Below are positions 1-7,734 of a DNA stretch of 59,712 bases, in pieces. Location of the stretch: the NCBI GenBank assembly GCA_005798335.1, contig SYJV01000556.1, forward strand, positions 1-59,712, read 5' to 3'. Under the pieces are notes generated by a model that saw only the letters and a list, made by a program, of their open reading frames with translations, was not told the DNA's origin and made no database searches. Both the position numbers and the translations under genes were made by a program. Source of the stretch: Planctomycetaceae bacterium (lineage in GTDB: Bacteria > Planctomycetota > Planctomycetia > Pirellulales > Pirellulaceae). Position 1 is the first letter of the stretch; the number at the start of each line of letters is the position of its first letter.

Positions 1-103
1 GAAGCACTAGCGAGTGTATGCCAGGATTGACGCACTCGCATTGCGCATCGGGCTGGTATTCGCTTAGGCCTTGGTAAATTCCCATCTGCCGCTCGCCTAA
101 GTA
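1..103 (+). repeat. Inverted-repeat element, copy 1 (cut by window start)
   Basis: This is the right part of the repeat seen complete at 59573-59710. It shares the loop segment GGATTGACGCACTCGC, the tail GGCCTTGGTAAATTCCC and the terminal arm ATCTGCCGCTCGCCTAA. The left arm lies outside the window. It differs from the 59573 copy by several substitutions and one inserted base, so it is an older or diverged member. It ends about 20 bases before the probable promoter of the metal transporter operon. Confidence 0.85.
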
Positions 104-123
104 GCTTTGCAACTCACTACAAC

Positions 124-180
124 TTGACAATCGAAGTAGTTTTCGATTAATCTAAAAAAAGTTTCGACTGTTCGAAAACT
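124..180 (+). promoter_or_regulatory. Probable promoter with operator-like inverted repeat
   Basis: A perfect -35 hexamer TTGACA at 124-129 is followed 18 bases later by a weak -10 TAATCT at 148-153. Overlapping and following this are the arms AGTTTTCGA (138-146) and TCGAAAACT (172-180), which are exact reverse complements, and two shorter nested dyads built from TTCGA/TCGAA (131-146 and 162-177). The position just ahead of a metal transporter operon suggests an operator for a metal-sensing repressor; that link is inference. Confidence 0.42.
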
Positions 181-202
181 CAATTCCTTGAGGCAAGGTG
201 CG

Positions 203-1219
203 ATGATGGGCCGTCAATTGCTCGTGTTTTTCCATTTAGCTGTGGTTCTCTTCTGTGGTGGTTGCGGGAACAAGTTACCTACCCAAAAAAATGCAACACT
301 TCAAGAAAAATCGACGGCGACTTTTCGGGGCGAGTACCCAATTTCTGCCACTGTTACCGTCGGCATGGTCGCGGATTTGGTACGAGAAATTGGCGGCGAA
401 AAAGTCAAAGTTATGCAATTGCTTGGTGATGGTGTTGATCCTCACCTATACAAACCCACACGCGATGATGTGCAGGCGATCATGCGGGCGGACATCGTCT
501 TTTACAACGGTCTGATGCTTGAAGGTAAAATGGCGGAGACGTTAACCGAGCTGGGTAACTCTAAGACGTCTGTTCCTGTCGCCGAACTGCTCGAGCCGGG
601 TACATTGGGGAACGACCCTCAACATTCTGCGCATCCCGATCCTCACGTTTGGATGGATGTAAACCTGTGGAGTCAAGTTGGCAAAATTGTCGGTGAGCGA
701 CTCGCTCAATTTGACCCATCCAACGCTCAGCATTATCAACAACGCAGCGAAGCATTGCGCGCCAAGCTCGACCGATTGCATGTTTATGGCCAGCAAGTCA
801 TGCGGGCGGTTCCGGCTGAGCGACGAGTGCTGGTTACGTCGCACGATGCGTTTAGGTACTTTGGTAAAGCCTATGAAGTCGAAGTACAAGCTGTACAGGG
901 CATTAGCACGGAAAGCGAAGCAGGCCTTCAGCGCATCAACGAATTGGTAGACATGTTGGTCAGTCGCAATGTACAGAACGTATTCATCGAGAGCAGTGTT
1001 CCCAAGGAGAGCATCGAAGCGTTATTGCGCGGTGCCGCGTCGCGAAACCACAAAGTGAAGGTTGCCGGAGAATTATTTTCCGATGCCATGGGAAGAGACG
1101 GAACTTATGAAGGAACCTATATCGGCATGATGGACCACAATTTAACATCGATTGCCAAGGCGCTTGGTTCTGATCAAGTGCCGGCCAATGGATTTCGTGG
1201 TTTCGAGGCCTCTCAATGA
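203..1219 (+). CDS. Metal ABC transporter substrate-binding protein (TroA/YtgA/ZnuA family)
   Basis: Extracytoplasmic binding protein that captures Mn, Fe or Zn and delivers it to the transporter encoded downstream. The N-terminus is a hydrophobic leader ending in FCGGC, suggesting a lipid-anchored protein although the lipobox is not textbook. Metal-ligand candidates follow the TroA pattern: DPHLY, PHVWMD, SHDAF and a C-terminal DAMGRDGTYEGTYIG segment. No long His-rich zinc loop is present, which favours Mn/Fe. An in-frame TTG at 188 is possible, but ATG 203 has AAGG at suitable spacing, giving 338 residues. Its stop overlaps the ATPase start as ATGA, the first of three such couplings. Confidence 0.9.
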   Translation: MMGRQLLVFFHLAVVLFCGGCGNKLPTQKNATLQEKSTATFRGEYPISATVTVGMVADLVREIGGEKVKVMQLLGDGVDPHLYKPTRDDVQAIMRADIVFYNGLMLEGKMAETLTELGNSKTSVPVAELLEPGTLGNDPQHSAHPDPHVWMDVNLWSQVGKIVGERLAQFDPSNAQHYQQRSEALRAKLDRLHVYGQQVMRAVPAERRVLVTSHDAFRYFGKAYEVEVQAVQGISTESEAGLQRINELVDMLVSRNVQNVFIESSVPKESIEALLRGAASRNHKVKVAGELFSDAMGRDGTYEGTYIGMMDHNLTSIAKALGSDQVPANGFRGFEASQ

Positions 1220-2025
1220 AAACAACGGTCGTCTCATCCGTCGTCAAGATGTCCGCCGATGCACCGCTTTCAGTGCGAGATATTACCGTTGCCTATCATC
1301 GCAAACCCGTGCTCTGGAACGTTACCCTCGATGTACCCGGCGCGAGTATGGTTGGGTTGGTCGGACCCAATGGAGCTGGTAAAAGCACGTTGCTCAAAGC
1401 GATCGTCGGCATGGTCCCGCGCATCTCTGGCGAAGTCCGGATATTCGGCAAGGAGTACCATCACCATCGATCCGCGGTCGCCTACGTGCCACAGCGAGAA
1501 AGCGTGGATTGGGACTTTCCGGCGACGGCACTCGATGTCGTGATGATGGGAACCTACGGACAACTAGGTTGGTTTGGTCGGGTAACCAAAAAGGAACGAC
1601 AAGCGGCCCACGAAGCGTTACGGCAGATGGAAATCGAACATTTAGCCGAACGACAAATCAGCCAATTGTCCGGCGGTCAACAGCAAAGGACGTTTCTCGC
1701 ACGAGCACTGGTACAGCAGGCGGATTTATATCTCATGGACGAGCCATTCGCTGCCGTGGATGCCGCCACTGAGAACGCGATCGTAAATATCATGCGAACT
1801 TTGCAAAGCGCTGGCAAAACGATCGTCGTCGTACATCACGATTTGCATACGGCGCGTGAGTACTTTGATAGGATCGTGTTGCTGAATACTCGCTTGATCG
1901 CTGCGGGTAAGACTGCCGATGTTTTCACGGACGAAAATCTGCAAAAGACGTACGGTGGCAAATTGACTCTGCTGGAAGAAGTTGGCGATGCGATGCGCCG
2001 ACGCGACCGGAGCAACAGCCCATGA
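1216..2025 (+). CDS. Metal ABC transporter ATP-binding protein
   Basis: Cytoplasmic ATPase subunit powering metal import. All ABC motifs are visible: Walker A GPNGAGKST (about residues 50-58), a Q-loop in VPQRE, signature LSGGQQQR (151-158), Walker B LYLMDEP (171-177) and H-loop VVHHD (His 207). Length of 269 residues is normal for the ZnuC/MntB/YtgB type. The ATG overlaps the stop of the binding protein, and its own stop overlaps the first permease start, so translation is probably coupled. A downstream ATG (MSADAPL) is an alternative start. Zn, Mn and Fe subfamilies cannot be separated from sequence alone. Confidence 0.93.
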   Translation: MKTTVVSSVVKMSADAPLSVRDITVAYHRKPVLWNVTLDVPGASMVGLVGPNGAGKSTLLKAIVGMVPRISGEVRIFGKEYHHHRSAVAYVPQRESVDWDFPATALDVVMMGTYGQLGWFGRVTKKERQAAHEALRQMEIEHLAERQISQLSGGQQQRTFLARALVQQADLYLMDEPFAAVDAATENAIVNIMRTLQSAGKTIVVVHHDLHTAREYFDRIVLLNTRLIAAGKTADVFTDENLQKTYGGKLTLLEEVGDAMRRRDRSNSP

Positions 2026-3476
2026 ATTTTGTGGCCGTCACGCTCGAATTCATCGCTGGACAGACCGCCGCAGTCCCACTGATTCCTCGATCATGGGCTT
2101 GGCGAGTTCTTACGCTGAGCGACTACAACACGCGCGTGGTGCTTTATGGAACCACTTTGCTTGGCATCGCGGCGGGACTGCTGGGTGTTTACATGTTGCT
2201 GCGCAAACGCGCTTTGCTGGGCGATGCGATCAGCCATGCAACGTTACCCGGCGTGGCCGCCACCTATCTCTGGTCGGTCAGCGCGGGCTACGAAAAATCC
2301 CTGGCTTTGTTATTAATTGGTGCCGCGATTAGTGGTGGACTGGGCGGATTGACTGTGCTGGCATTGCGACATGTGGCCAAGCTGCGCGAGGATGCGGCGC
2401 TCGGTATTGTGCTGAGCGTGTTCTTTGGTGCGGGTGTGGCGCTGGTCGGTATCGTGCAACAAGACTCCGGCGGGAATGCGGCAGGTTTGGAGGGATTCAT
2501 CTACGGCAAAGCTGCGGCGATGACGGCCGAAGATGCGTGGCTCAGCGGCGGTGCCGCACTGCTGGTGATGTTAATCGTGTGGGCAATCGGTAAAGAATTA
2601 CAAATCCTGTGCTTCGATTCCGAACTGGCTCGATCACAGGGTTTGCCGGTTTTGCTTTTGGATACGTTGCTTATTGCGCTAGTCGTGGGTGTCACGATTG
2701 TCGGCTTGCAGGCGGTCGGATTGATTTTGGTAATTGCTCTCTTGGTGATACCAGCGGCAGCAGCCAGGTTTTGGAGCGACTCGCTCAAACAGATCCTCGT
2801 GGTCAGTGCATGTATCGGTGGAGCAAGCTGCTCAATAGGCACGTTGACCAGCGCCACGTTCGCCAAGTTGCCCAGTGGTGCGACGATTGTCTTGGTTGCT
2901 TGTGGTGGATTTGCTGTGAGTCTAGTGTTTGGGTCCGCTCGCGGAATAGTCTGGCAAGGCCTACGGCACCGACGGATGAGAGATCAGCAAGATTTCCAAC
3001 ATTTCCTTCGTTTTGCCTACGAGTATCTCGAATCGCAGAACAATGCTGGACCGTTTATCAAACCTGGCAGCGTTCCGATCGCGCTGAGCCATCTGATTCA
3101 TTCGCGTACGTGGAGCGCGCATCGCGTGCTCGCAGTTGGACAGCAACTGCAGAAATTGGACATGGTGGTCATGCGTCCCGACGATTGTATCGAATTAACC
3201 AAGCGCGGTTGGCTGGCGGCGCGACGCATCGTGCGCGAACATCGATTGTTGGAAATGTACTTGTTGCGCGAAACGGATGTCGATTTGGGGCAGGCCGATC
3301 GCGATGCTGACTATCTCGAGCACGGATTGATGCCGGAGCACTTGATGGATCTGGACGAGGCGATGCGCGCCGAGAGTTTGTTTGATGTACCCGCAAGTCC
3401 GCATCCCCTATTGCCAGAAACTGTGGCATCCGATTTGCCTAGTCGCGTTTTGCCTGAACAGGGAAAAACAGCATGA
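2022..3476 (+). CDS. Metal ABC permease fused to DtxR/MntR-like domain (YtgC-YtgR-like)
   Basis: Residues about 30-305 form an ABC-3 permease with multiple membrane spans and the family segment LLGDAISHATLPG. Residues about 325-450 are an added cytoplasmic module resembling DtxR/MntR regulators: a winged-helix-like stretch ending ELTKRGWLAARRIVREHRLLE, then DADYLEHG. His 407, Asp 430, Glu 433 and His 434 align with MntR metal-ligand positions, with Asp for Glu at one. This is the architecture of chlamydial YtgC-YtgR, where the regulator is released by cleavage (established for Chlamydia; inferred here). Total 484 residues against about 290 for plain permeases. Third gene of the overlapping operon. 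Confidence 0.9.
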   Translation: MNFVAVTLEFIAGQTAAVPLIPRSWAWRVLTLSDYNTRVVLYGTTLLGIAAGLLGVYMLLRKRALLGDAISHATLPGVAATYLWSVSAGYEKSLALLLIGAAISGGLGGLTVLALRHVAKLREDAALGIVLSVFFGAGVALVGIVQQDSGGNAAGLEGFIYGKAAAMTAEDAWLSGGAALLVMLIVWAIGKELQILCFDSELARSQGLPVLLLDTLLIALVVGVTIVGLQAVGLILVIALLVIPAAAARFWSDSLKQILVVSACIGGASCSIGTLTSATFAKLPSGATIVLVACGGFAVSLVFGSARGIVWQGLRHRRMRDQQDFQHFLRFAYEYLESQNNAGPFIKPGSVPIALSHLIHSRTWSAHRVLAVGQQLQKLDMVVMRPDDCIELTKRGWLAARRIVREHRLLEMYLLRETDVDLGQADRDADYLEHGLMPEHLMDLDEAMRAESLFDVPASPHPLLPETVASDLPSRVLPEQGKTA

Positions 3477-4783
3477 GCGCGGAACTGTCCTGGGAGATCG
3501 ATGGCTGGATAATTTTGGCGGGAGCATTGTGCGCCATGTCAGCAGCGCTGCTAGGCAATTTCTTGGTCCTGCGCCGGCAGAGCTTACTGGGGGATGCAAT
3601 CAGCCATGCAGTTCTACCTGGGCTGGCAGCGGCGTTCTTGTTGACAGGCCAGCGGCAGGGCTGGGTGATGTTTCTAGGGGCAGCATCGGTCGGTGTACTA
3701 ACCGTGCTGTTGACCGAACTTGCACGGCAGTTTGGGCGCGTCGATGAGAGCGCTTCGATAGGCGTCGTTTTCACCTTTCTATTCGCGCTGGGTTTGGTGA
3801 TGATTGTACAAGCGGCCGATAGCGTCGATCTAGATCCCGGTTGTGTGCTGTATGGGTCGATAGAAACGTCGATGATCAGAAAAATGCCCCTATTTGGCCT
3901 GTCGATCCCACGCGTGGTCGTTACGCTGGGTACAACGCTGACCATCAATTCACTGTTTGTGGCCGCGTTTTATCGGATGTTGAAAGTCAGCACTTTTGAC
4001 CCACAGTTGGCGCGTGCTCAAGGAGTTCCAGTCAATTTCTTGCATTACGCGCTTGCAGGATTAGTCGCGGTTACCAGCGTGGCGTCGTTTGAATCCGTTG
4101 GGAATATTCTCGTCGTAGCCATGTTCGTGGTTCCGCCTGTGGCAGCGTGGCTACTGACAGATCGTTTGAAGGTTATGATCGTCCTGAGCCTGGTGATCGG
4201 AGTTCTTAGCGCGGTGCTGGGGCATTTAGCAGCCATCAACGTGCCAATTTGGTTTGGTTACCGCAGTACCAGCACGGCGGGCATGATGGCCGTTGCTTCG
4301 GGAGGGTTACTGTTCTTCTGCGTGCTGTTTGCTCCGCGCAAAGGATTGTTATCGCAGTTGCTACGCCAGTGGGAAGTCTCGCTGCGCATACTCGGCGAGG
4401 ACGTGTTGGCGACTCTCTATCGCGCCGAAGTTGCTGGACAAAACGCGGTGCGGTTGGTAGGGTTGGTCCGATCCTTGCTGGTTACCAAACTATGGGCGCG
4501 CATTGTGATTGAGTTCTTGCAGTTGCGTCGGCTGGTTTCCCGAGAATCAGACGGGCTGCGATTGACAACCGCTGGTCGCAGTCGAGCACAGAACATCGTG
4601 CGATCGCATCGATTGTGGGAGCACTACTTGGCCAGTGAGGCAGGGATGTCGAACGAAGTATTGCACGATGGCGCCGAGCGACTGGAGCATTTCACCGATC
4701 GGCAAATGCGCGAGCGGTTGTTGGTCGAAAGCAATGCACCCAGTACTGACCCGCACGGTCGCCCGATACCACCGGAAGCATGA
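3473..4783 (+). CDS. Second metal ABC permease, also with a DtxR-like C-terminus
   Basis: Second membrane subunit of the metal importer. Residues about 10-290 are an ABC-3 permease (LLGDAISHAVLPG, many hydrophobic spans). Residues about 300-420 again resemble a DtxR family regulator: a helical region, LRLTTAGRSRAQNIVRSHRL, then AERLEHF. His 379, Glu 402, Glu 405 and His 406 match the MntR ligand pattern better than in the first permease. Having a regulator-like tail on both permeases is unusual; in Chlamydia only YtgC has one. The start overlaps the preceding stop as ATGA. The 436-residue length fits the extra domain. Last gene of the operon; no strong terminator was seen after it. Confidence 0.88.
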   Translation: MSAELSWEIDGWIILAGALCAMSAALLGNFLVLRRQSLLGDAISHAVLPGLAAAFLLTGQRQGWVMFLGAASVGVLTVLLTELARQFGRVDESASIGVVFTFLFALGLVMIVQAADSVDLDPGCVLYGSIETSMIRKMPLFGLSIPRVVVTLGTTLTINSLFVAAFYRMLKVSTFDPQLARAQGVPVNFLHYALAGLVAVTSVASFESVGNILVVAMFVVPPVAAWLLTDRLKVMIVLSLVIGVLSAVLGHLAAINVPIWFGYRSTSTAGMMAVASGGLLFFCVLFAPRKGLLSQLLRQWEVSLRILGEDVLATLYRAEVAGQNAVRLVGLVRSLLVTKLWARIVIEFLQLRRLVSRESDGLRLTTAGRSRAQNIVRSHRLWEHYLASEAGMSNEVLHDGAERLEHFTDRQMRERLLVESNAPSTDPHGRPIPPEA

Positions 4784-4963
4784 TAAGATTCTTTTCTCGC
4801 CCAGCGCATGATTTTCCTAGGGCGTCTCAGTACTCCGACAACGTGCCTCGCTCTCGATAGAATATTCAAATGGCGATCGGCAACTATCAAGAAAGACGTG
4901 TAGGCAACGACCCTGATTCGTTGAATCGTGGCTGGCAATTTTATCCAGAGGACTACCCAGACT

Positions 4964-6097
4964 ATGAATTTGGACACTGATCGAAAGCTGGGGACAGGGT
5001 GGATCAGCGGGACGGCTTCGGTGTCGTTGGCAACCATCGGTCTATGCGCAGTATTCTGCTTTCACTTCCCATCCTATCTTACGATTCCGGAAGCGCGTGA
5101 GTATTATCCCATCGCTTGGGTGCGCGGGCTTTTGCATATCATCCTAGTTTCGGGCTTTCTTCTAGGGTTGACCAGTGTCATGCTGCGCCACAGCAAGATC
5201 CTAGGAATGTCCGGAATGGGGATCGTGGGACTGGCTGCGTTGCTAGGTGGCTCCCGAGTTCAACTCGATACCGACTTGAAAAGTGATTGGTATTTGGGAC
5301 TCGATTACGCCCTGCTGATATTGATTGTTTATTCCCTGATCTTCATACCATTGGAAAAACTCTTTGGGCGACTCCCGCAGAGCGTATTTCGAAAAGGCTG
5401 GCGACTGGACGCTACCTACTTTTTCGTCAGCACGATGTTGGTCCAGTTAACGACGTACCTCACGCTCAAGCCGGCAGTTGTGCTATTTGGTTGGGCAGAT
5501 TTCCCAGCGCTCCACAATTTCATCAGGTCTCAGCCGGGGTGGTTACAGTTCCTGGAGATCATGCTATTGGCAGATCTGGTCCAATACTGGGTCCATCGCA
5601 TGTTCCATCAGGTTCCTTGGCTGTGGCGGTTCCACGCGATTCATCATTCCGCCGAAGTCATGGATTGGATGGCTGGAAATCGACTGCATATTGTTGATCT
5701 CGCCTTGACGCGCAGCCTGATTTACATCCCTTCGTTCGCACTCGGCTTTGACGAAATGCCTATGTACGCGTATATCGTATTCGTATCGTTGCACTCGGTG
5801 CTGATCCATGCAAACCTCGGTGTTAAGCTCGGCTGGTGGCGATTTTTGTTTGCAACTCCGCAGTTCCACCACTGGCATCATGGAGCTGAACCGGAAGCGA
5901 TCGACAAGAATTTTGCTGTGCATGTTCCATTGTTGGATTTATTGTTTGGAACTTTTTATTTGCCTGGAGATCGCTGGCCGCAATCGTATGGCGTGTTTGG
6001 CGAAAAGGTACCGGACCGCTTCTTGAGTCAGCTTGTGTATCCATTTCGGAGACCTCAAGCGGCCAAACAGACAGATCACCAACCAGCAGAATCCTAA
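4964..6097 (+). CDS. Sterol desaturase / fatty acid hydroxylase family membrane protein
   Basis: Membrane di-iron hydroxylase or desaturase acting on a lipid substrate that cannot be named from sequence. Several hydrophobic spans occupy the first 200 residues. The conserved histidine clusters are present in order: HRMFH (211-215), HAIHH (224-228), and FHHWHHG (from 301), with an extra HSVLIH at 277-282. An upstream GTG at 4928 is in frame, but ATG 4964 preceded by GAGGA gives the more natural 377-residue start MNLDTDRK. It is transcribed alone; the next gene converges on it. Confidence 0.85.
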   Translation: MNLDTDRKLGTGWISGTASVSLATIGLCAVFCFHFPSYLTIPEAREYYPIAWVRGLLHIILVSGFLLGLTSVMLRHSKILGMSGMGIVGLAALLGGSRVQLDTDLKSDWYLGLDYALLILIVYSLIFIPLEKLFGRLPQSVFRKGWRLDATYFFVSTMLVQLTTYLTLKPAVVLFGWADFPALHNFIRSQPGWLQFLEIMLLADLVQYWVHRMFHQVPWLWRFHAIHHSAEVMDWMAGNRLHIVDLALTRSLIYIPSFALGFDEMPMYAYIVFVSLHSVLIHANLGVKLGWWRFLFATPQFHHWHHGAEPEAIDKNFAVHVPLLDLLFGTFYLPGDRWPQSYGVFGEKVPDRFLSQLVYPFRRPQAAKQTDHQPAES

Positions 6098-6123
6098 CCG
6101 CTTGGTATTCTATCGGTGCGGCG

Positions 6124-6753
6124 TTAGGCGGAGCTTGGATGTTGAATCAATTTCCAAACAGGCGGAAGCTCCGGGTCTTTTTCCAATTTCTTGCGACACG
6201 CACACGCGGCAACGCTCATACCCACAATCGTGAATGAGAACCACCAAGCTTCCGCTTCAAATTCCGCCTTTGCATCCGGGAGCAACATACCCTGTGGCAG
6301 CCGACCAGCGATTGGCTGTTTTTCTCTTTCCGCTCTCAATTGTTCTAAATGTTGAAGGTGCCCAATTTCGTGAAAAACTGCTTGATGCTTGACGACACCC
6401 AACAATTCAGACGGAACTTCGTTCAAGCAATTCCTATCGAGGTATATGTTAAGTTGCTGGCTATGAAGGTTTGAAAACCCCAGCCAGGAAACGGCTGGAT
6501 TGTTGTAGTCATTGACTCGTGCATTGCTCAAATCAAATGGTACGATCGCAATCCGAGCTGTTCTTCCAACCACGATTTGTGCAGTGAATTTGCAAAAGTC
6601 AATCACTGCACGATTTACCTGTCGAGGCGTCTGAGAAGGACTGACAAAGAAAGACGACGCATGATACTTGTGTTCGTTTTTTTGGAGAAACGAATCCCAA
6701 ATTTTCCGCGCTTGCCTTGAAATCACAGCTTGACGGGTTTTACTTAGTGGCAT
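6124..6753 (-). CDS. Putative zinc metallopeptidase with HEIGH motif (IrrE/ImmA-like in pattern)
   Basis: A 209-residue protein with HEIGH at 128-132 and an acidic FEAEAWWF segment near 165-172, the order seen in ImmA/IrrE-type metallopeptidases (HExxH followed by a glutamate ligand). No signal peptide is evident. A short hydrophobic stretch (FSFTIVGMSVAACAC) follows. It lies 35 bases downstream of an unrecognised 168-residue gene on the same strand and the two look like an operon. The base composition appears AT-richer than the flanks, hinting at transfer. No HTH partner typical of ImmA systems is visible, so function in regulation, defence or stress is only a guess. Confidence 0.7.
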   Translation of the reverse strand: MPLSKTRQAVISRQARKIWDSFLQKNEHKYHASSFFVSPSQTPRQVNRAVIDFCKFTAQIVVGRTARIAIVPFDLSNARVNDYNNPAVSWLGFSNLHSQQLNIYLDRNCLNEVPSELLGVVKHQAVFHEIGHLQHLEQLRAEREKQPIAGRLPQGMLLPDAKAEFEAEAWWFSFTIVGMSVAACACRKKLEKDPELPPVWKLIQHPSSA

Positions 6754-6788
6754 GATGAATTGGTGTCGTCCTGGACTCGGATTATGGC

Positions 6789-7295
6789 TTAACCCGCAAT
6801 ATCATCTGCCGCTTGACTTAGCTTCAAGTATTCCCTTCGCTCGCTGTCAAAGTATTCGTTTTCATCGTCTGAAAGTTCTTTAGGAGCGGCGCAGAGTTGA
6901 TTGAGTGCCCGGTCTTGAAGGTAAAGCGTCAGCATAAGATCCTCGGGAGCATCTGTACCATCAATGCCAATCAAGCTACACTCGGAATCTCGCATCTCTT
7001 TTTTCCATGCTTCCTTGCTCGTACTAGGATCGCCGTCGTTCCAGTCGGGTGAAGGAAATGCATCCGAGATCGTTGCGTCGGAAATAAATAACAATCTAAG
7101 CAATTGGTCTTTATCAATCGTACCTAATAACGATTCGTCGGAAGTGCTAACCGATTCCGTGTTGATAAGTTCACCGTCAATATCGTTTTTGCGAATCAGG
7201 GCGACGATGTTCCGTGCCAACACCGATCTCCCGCCAAAAAGCAACGTAGCGTCGGGAAGGCATCTACCGGAATGCTTGGTATTATCTTCTGCCAT
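6789..7295 (-). CDS. Hypothetical acidic protein paired with HEIGH peptidase
   Basis: I do not recognise this 168-residue protein. It is rich in Asp, Glu and Ser, has no signal peptide or membrane span, and its central part carries LLRLLFISDATISDAF and LIGIDGTDAPEDLMLTLYL. The ATG at 7295 has an AGGA-type site just upstream. It is the first gene of a two-gene unit with the HEIGH peptidase 35 bases downstream; a substrate, inhibitor or sensor of the peptidase is conceivable but not shown. The composition resembles its partner rather than neighbouring genes. Confidence 0.6.
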   Translation of the reverse strand: MAEDNTKHSGRCLPDATLLFGGRSVLARNIVALIRKNDIDGELINTESVSTSDESLLGTIDKDQLLRLLFISDATISDAFPSPDWNDGDPSTSKEAWKKEMRDSECSLIGIDGTDAPEDLMLTLYLQDRALNQLCAAPKELSDDENEYFDSERREYLKLSQAADDIAG

Positions 7296-7734
7296 CGGAA
7301 CAATTCCTGTTGTGGATTCTCAGTAGCAATCTCGGGGACCTTACCAAGAGTATACACTCCGCCGAAATTAGTACGATCCACCGTACTGGATTGGGAGAAT
7401 AGCGACCAATATGGAATAGAGGGATACTTATAATCACCCCACCTCAAATGTCAACCCCCTTCAACCCCCTCATGCGAATGAATTGTCACATTTGCAATAA
7501 TGTGCGGGAAGAACTTCGAAATACATCTTCCACGAGGCCCATGACTTAACTGTTCGGCGGTTCGCGATATTATCGGACCCTCTCGAGCATTTCCAACAAC
7601 AGTTTTTCCGATACGCTTTGGACAGTTCCCAATTGTTGAGCGAATATCGAAATCCGAAATTCGTCGAGTAACCATAGGACTTCGTAAATTGCTCGTTGTA
7701 ATCCTGCGGCATCTCACCGTGGAAAAAATTAGAC
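7296..7734. other. Gene-free spacer of about 440 bases
   Basis: This spacer separates the two divergent genes. It looks AT-rich on the 7330-7440 side and contains an imperfect direct repeat of TCAACCCCC near 7450-7468. Short reading frames exist on the minus strand (for example 7769-7470), but they have no clear ribosome site or recognisable domain and one overlaps the start of the glycosyltransferase. Promoters for both flanking genes should lie here, but I could not identify them. Confidence 0.5.
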
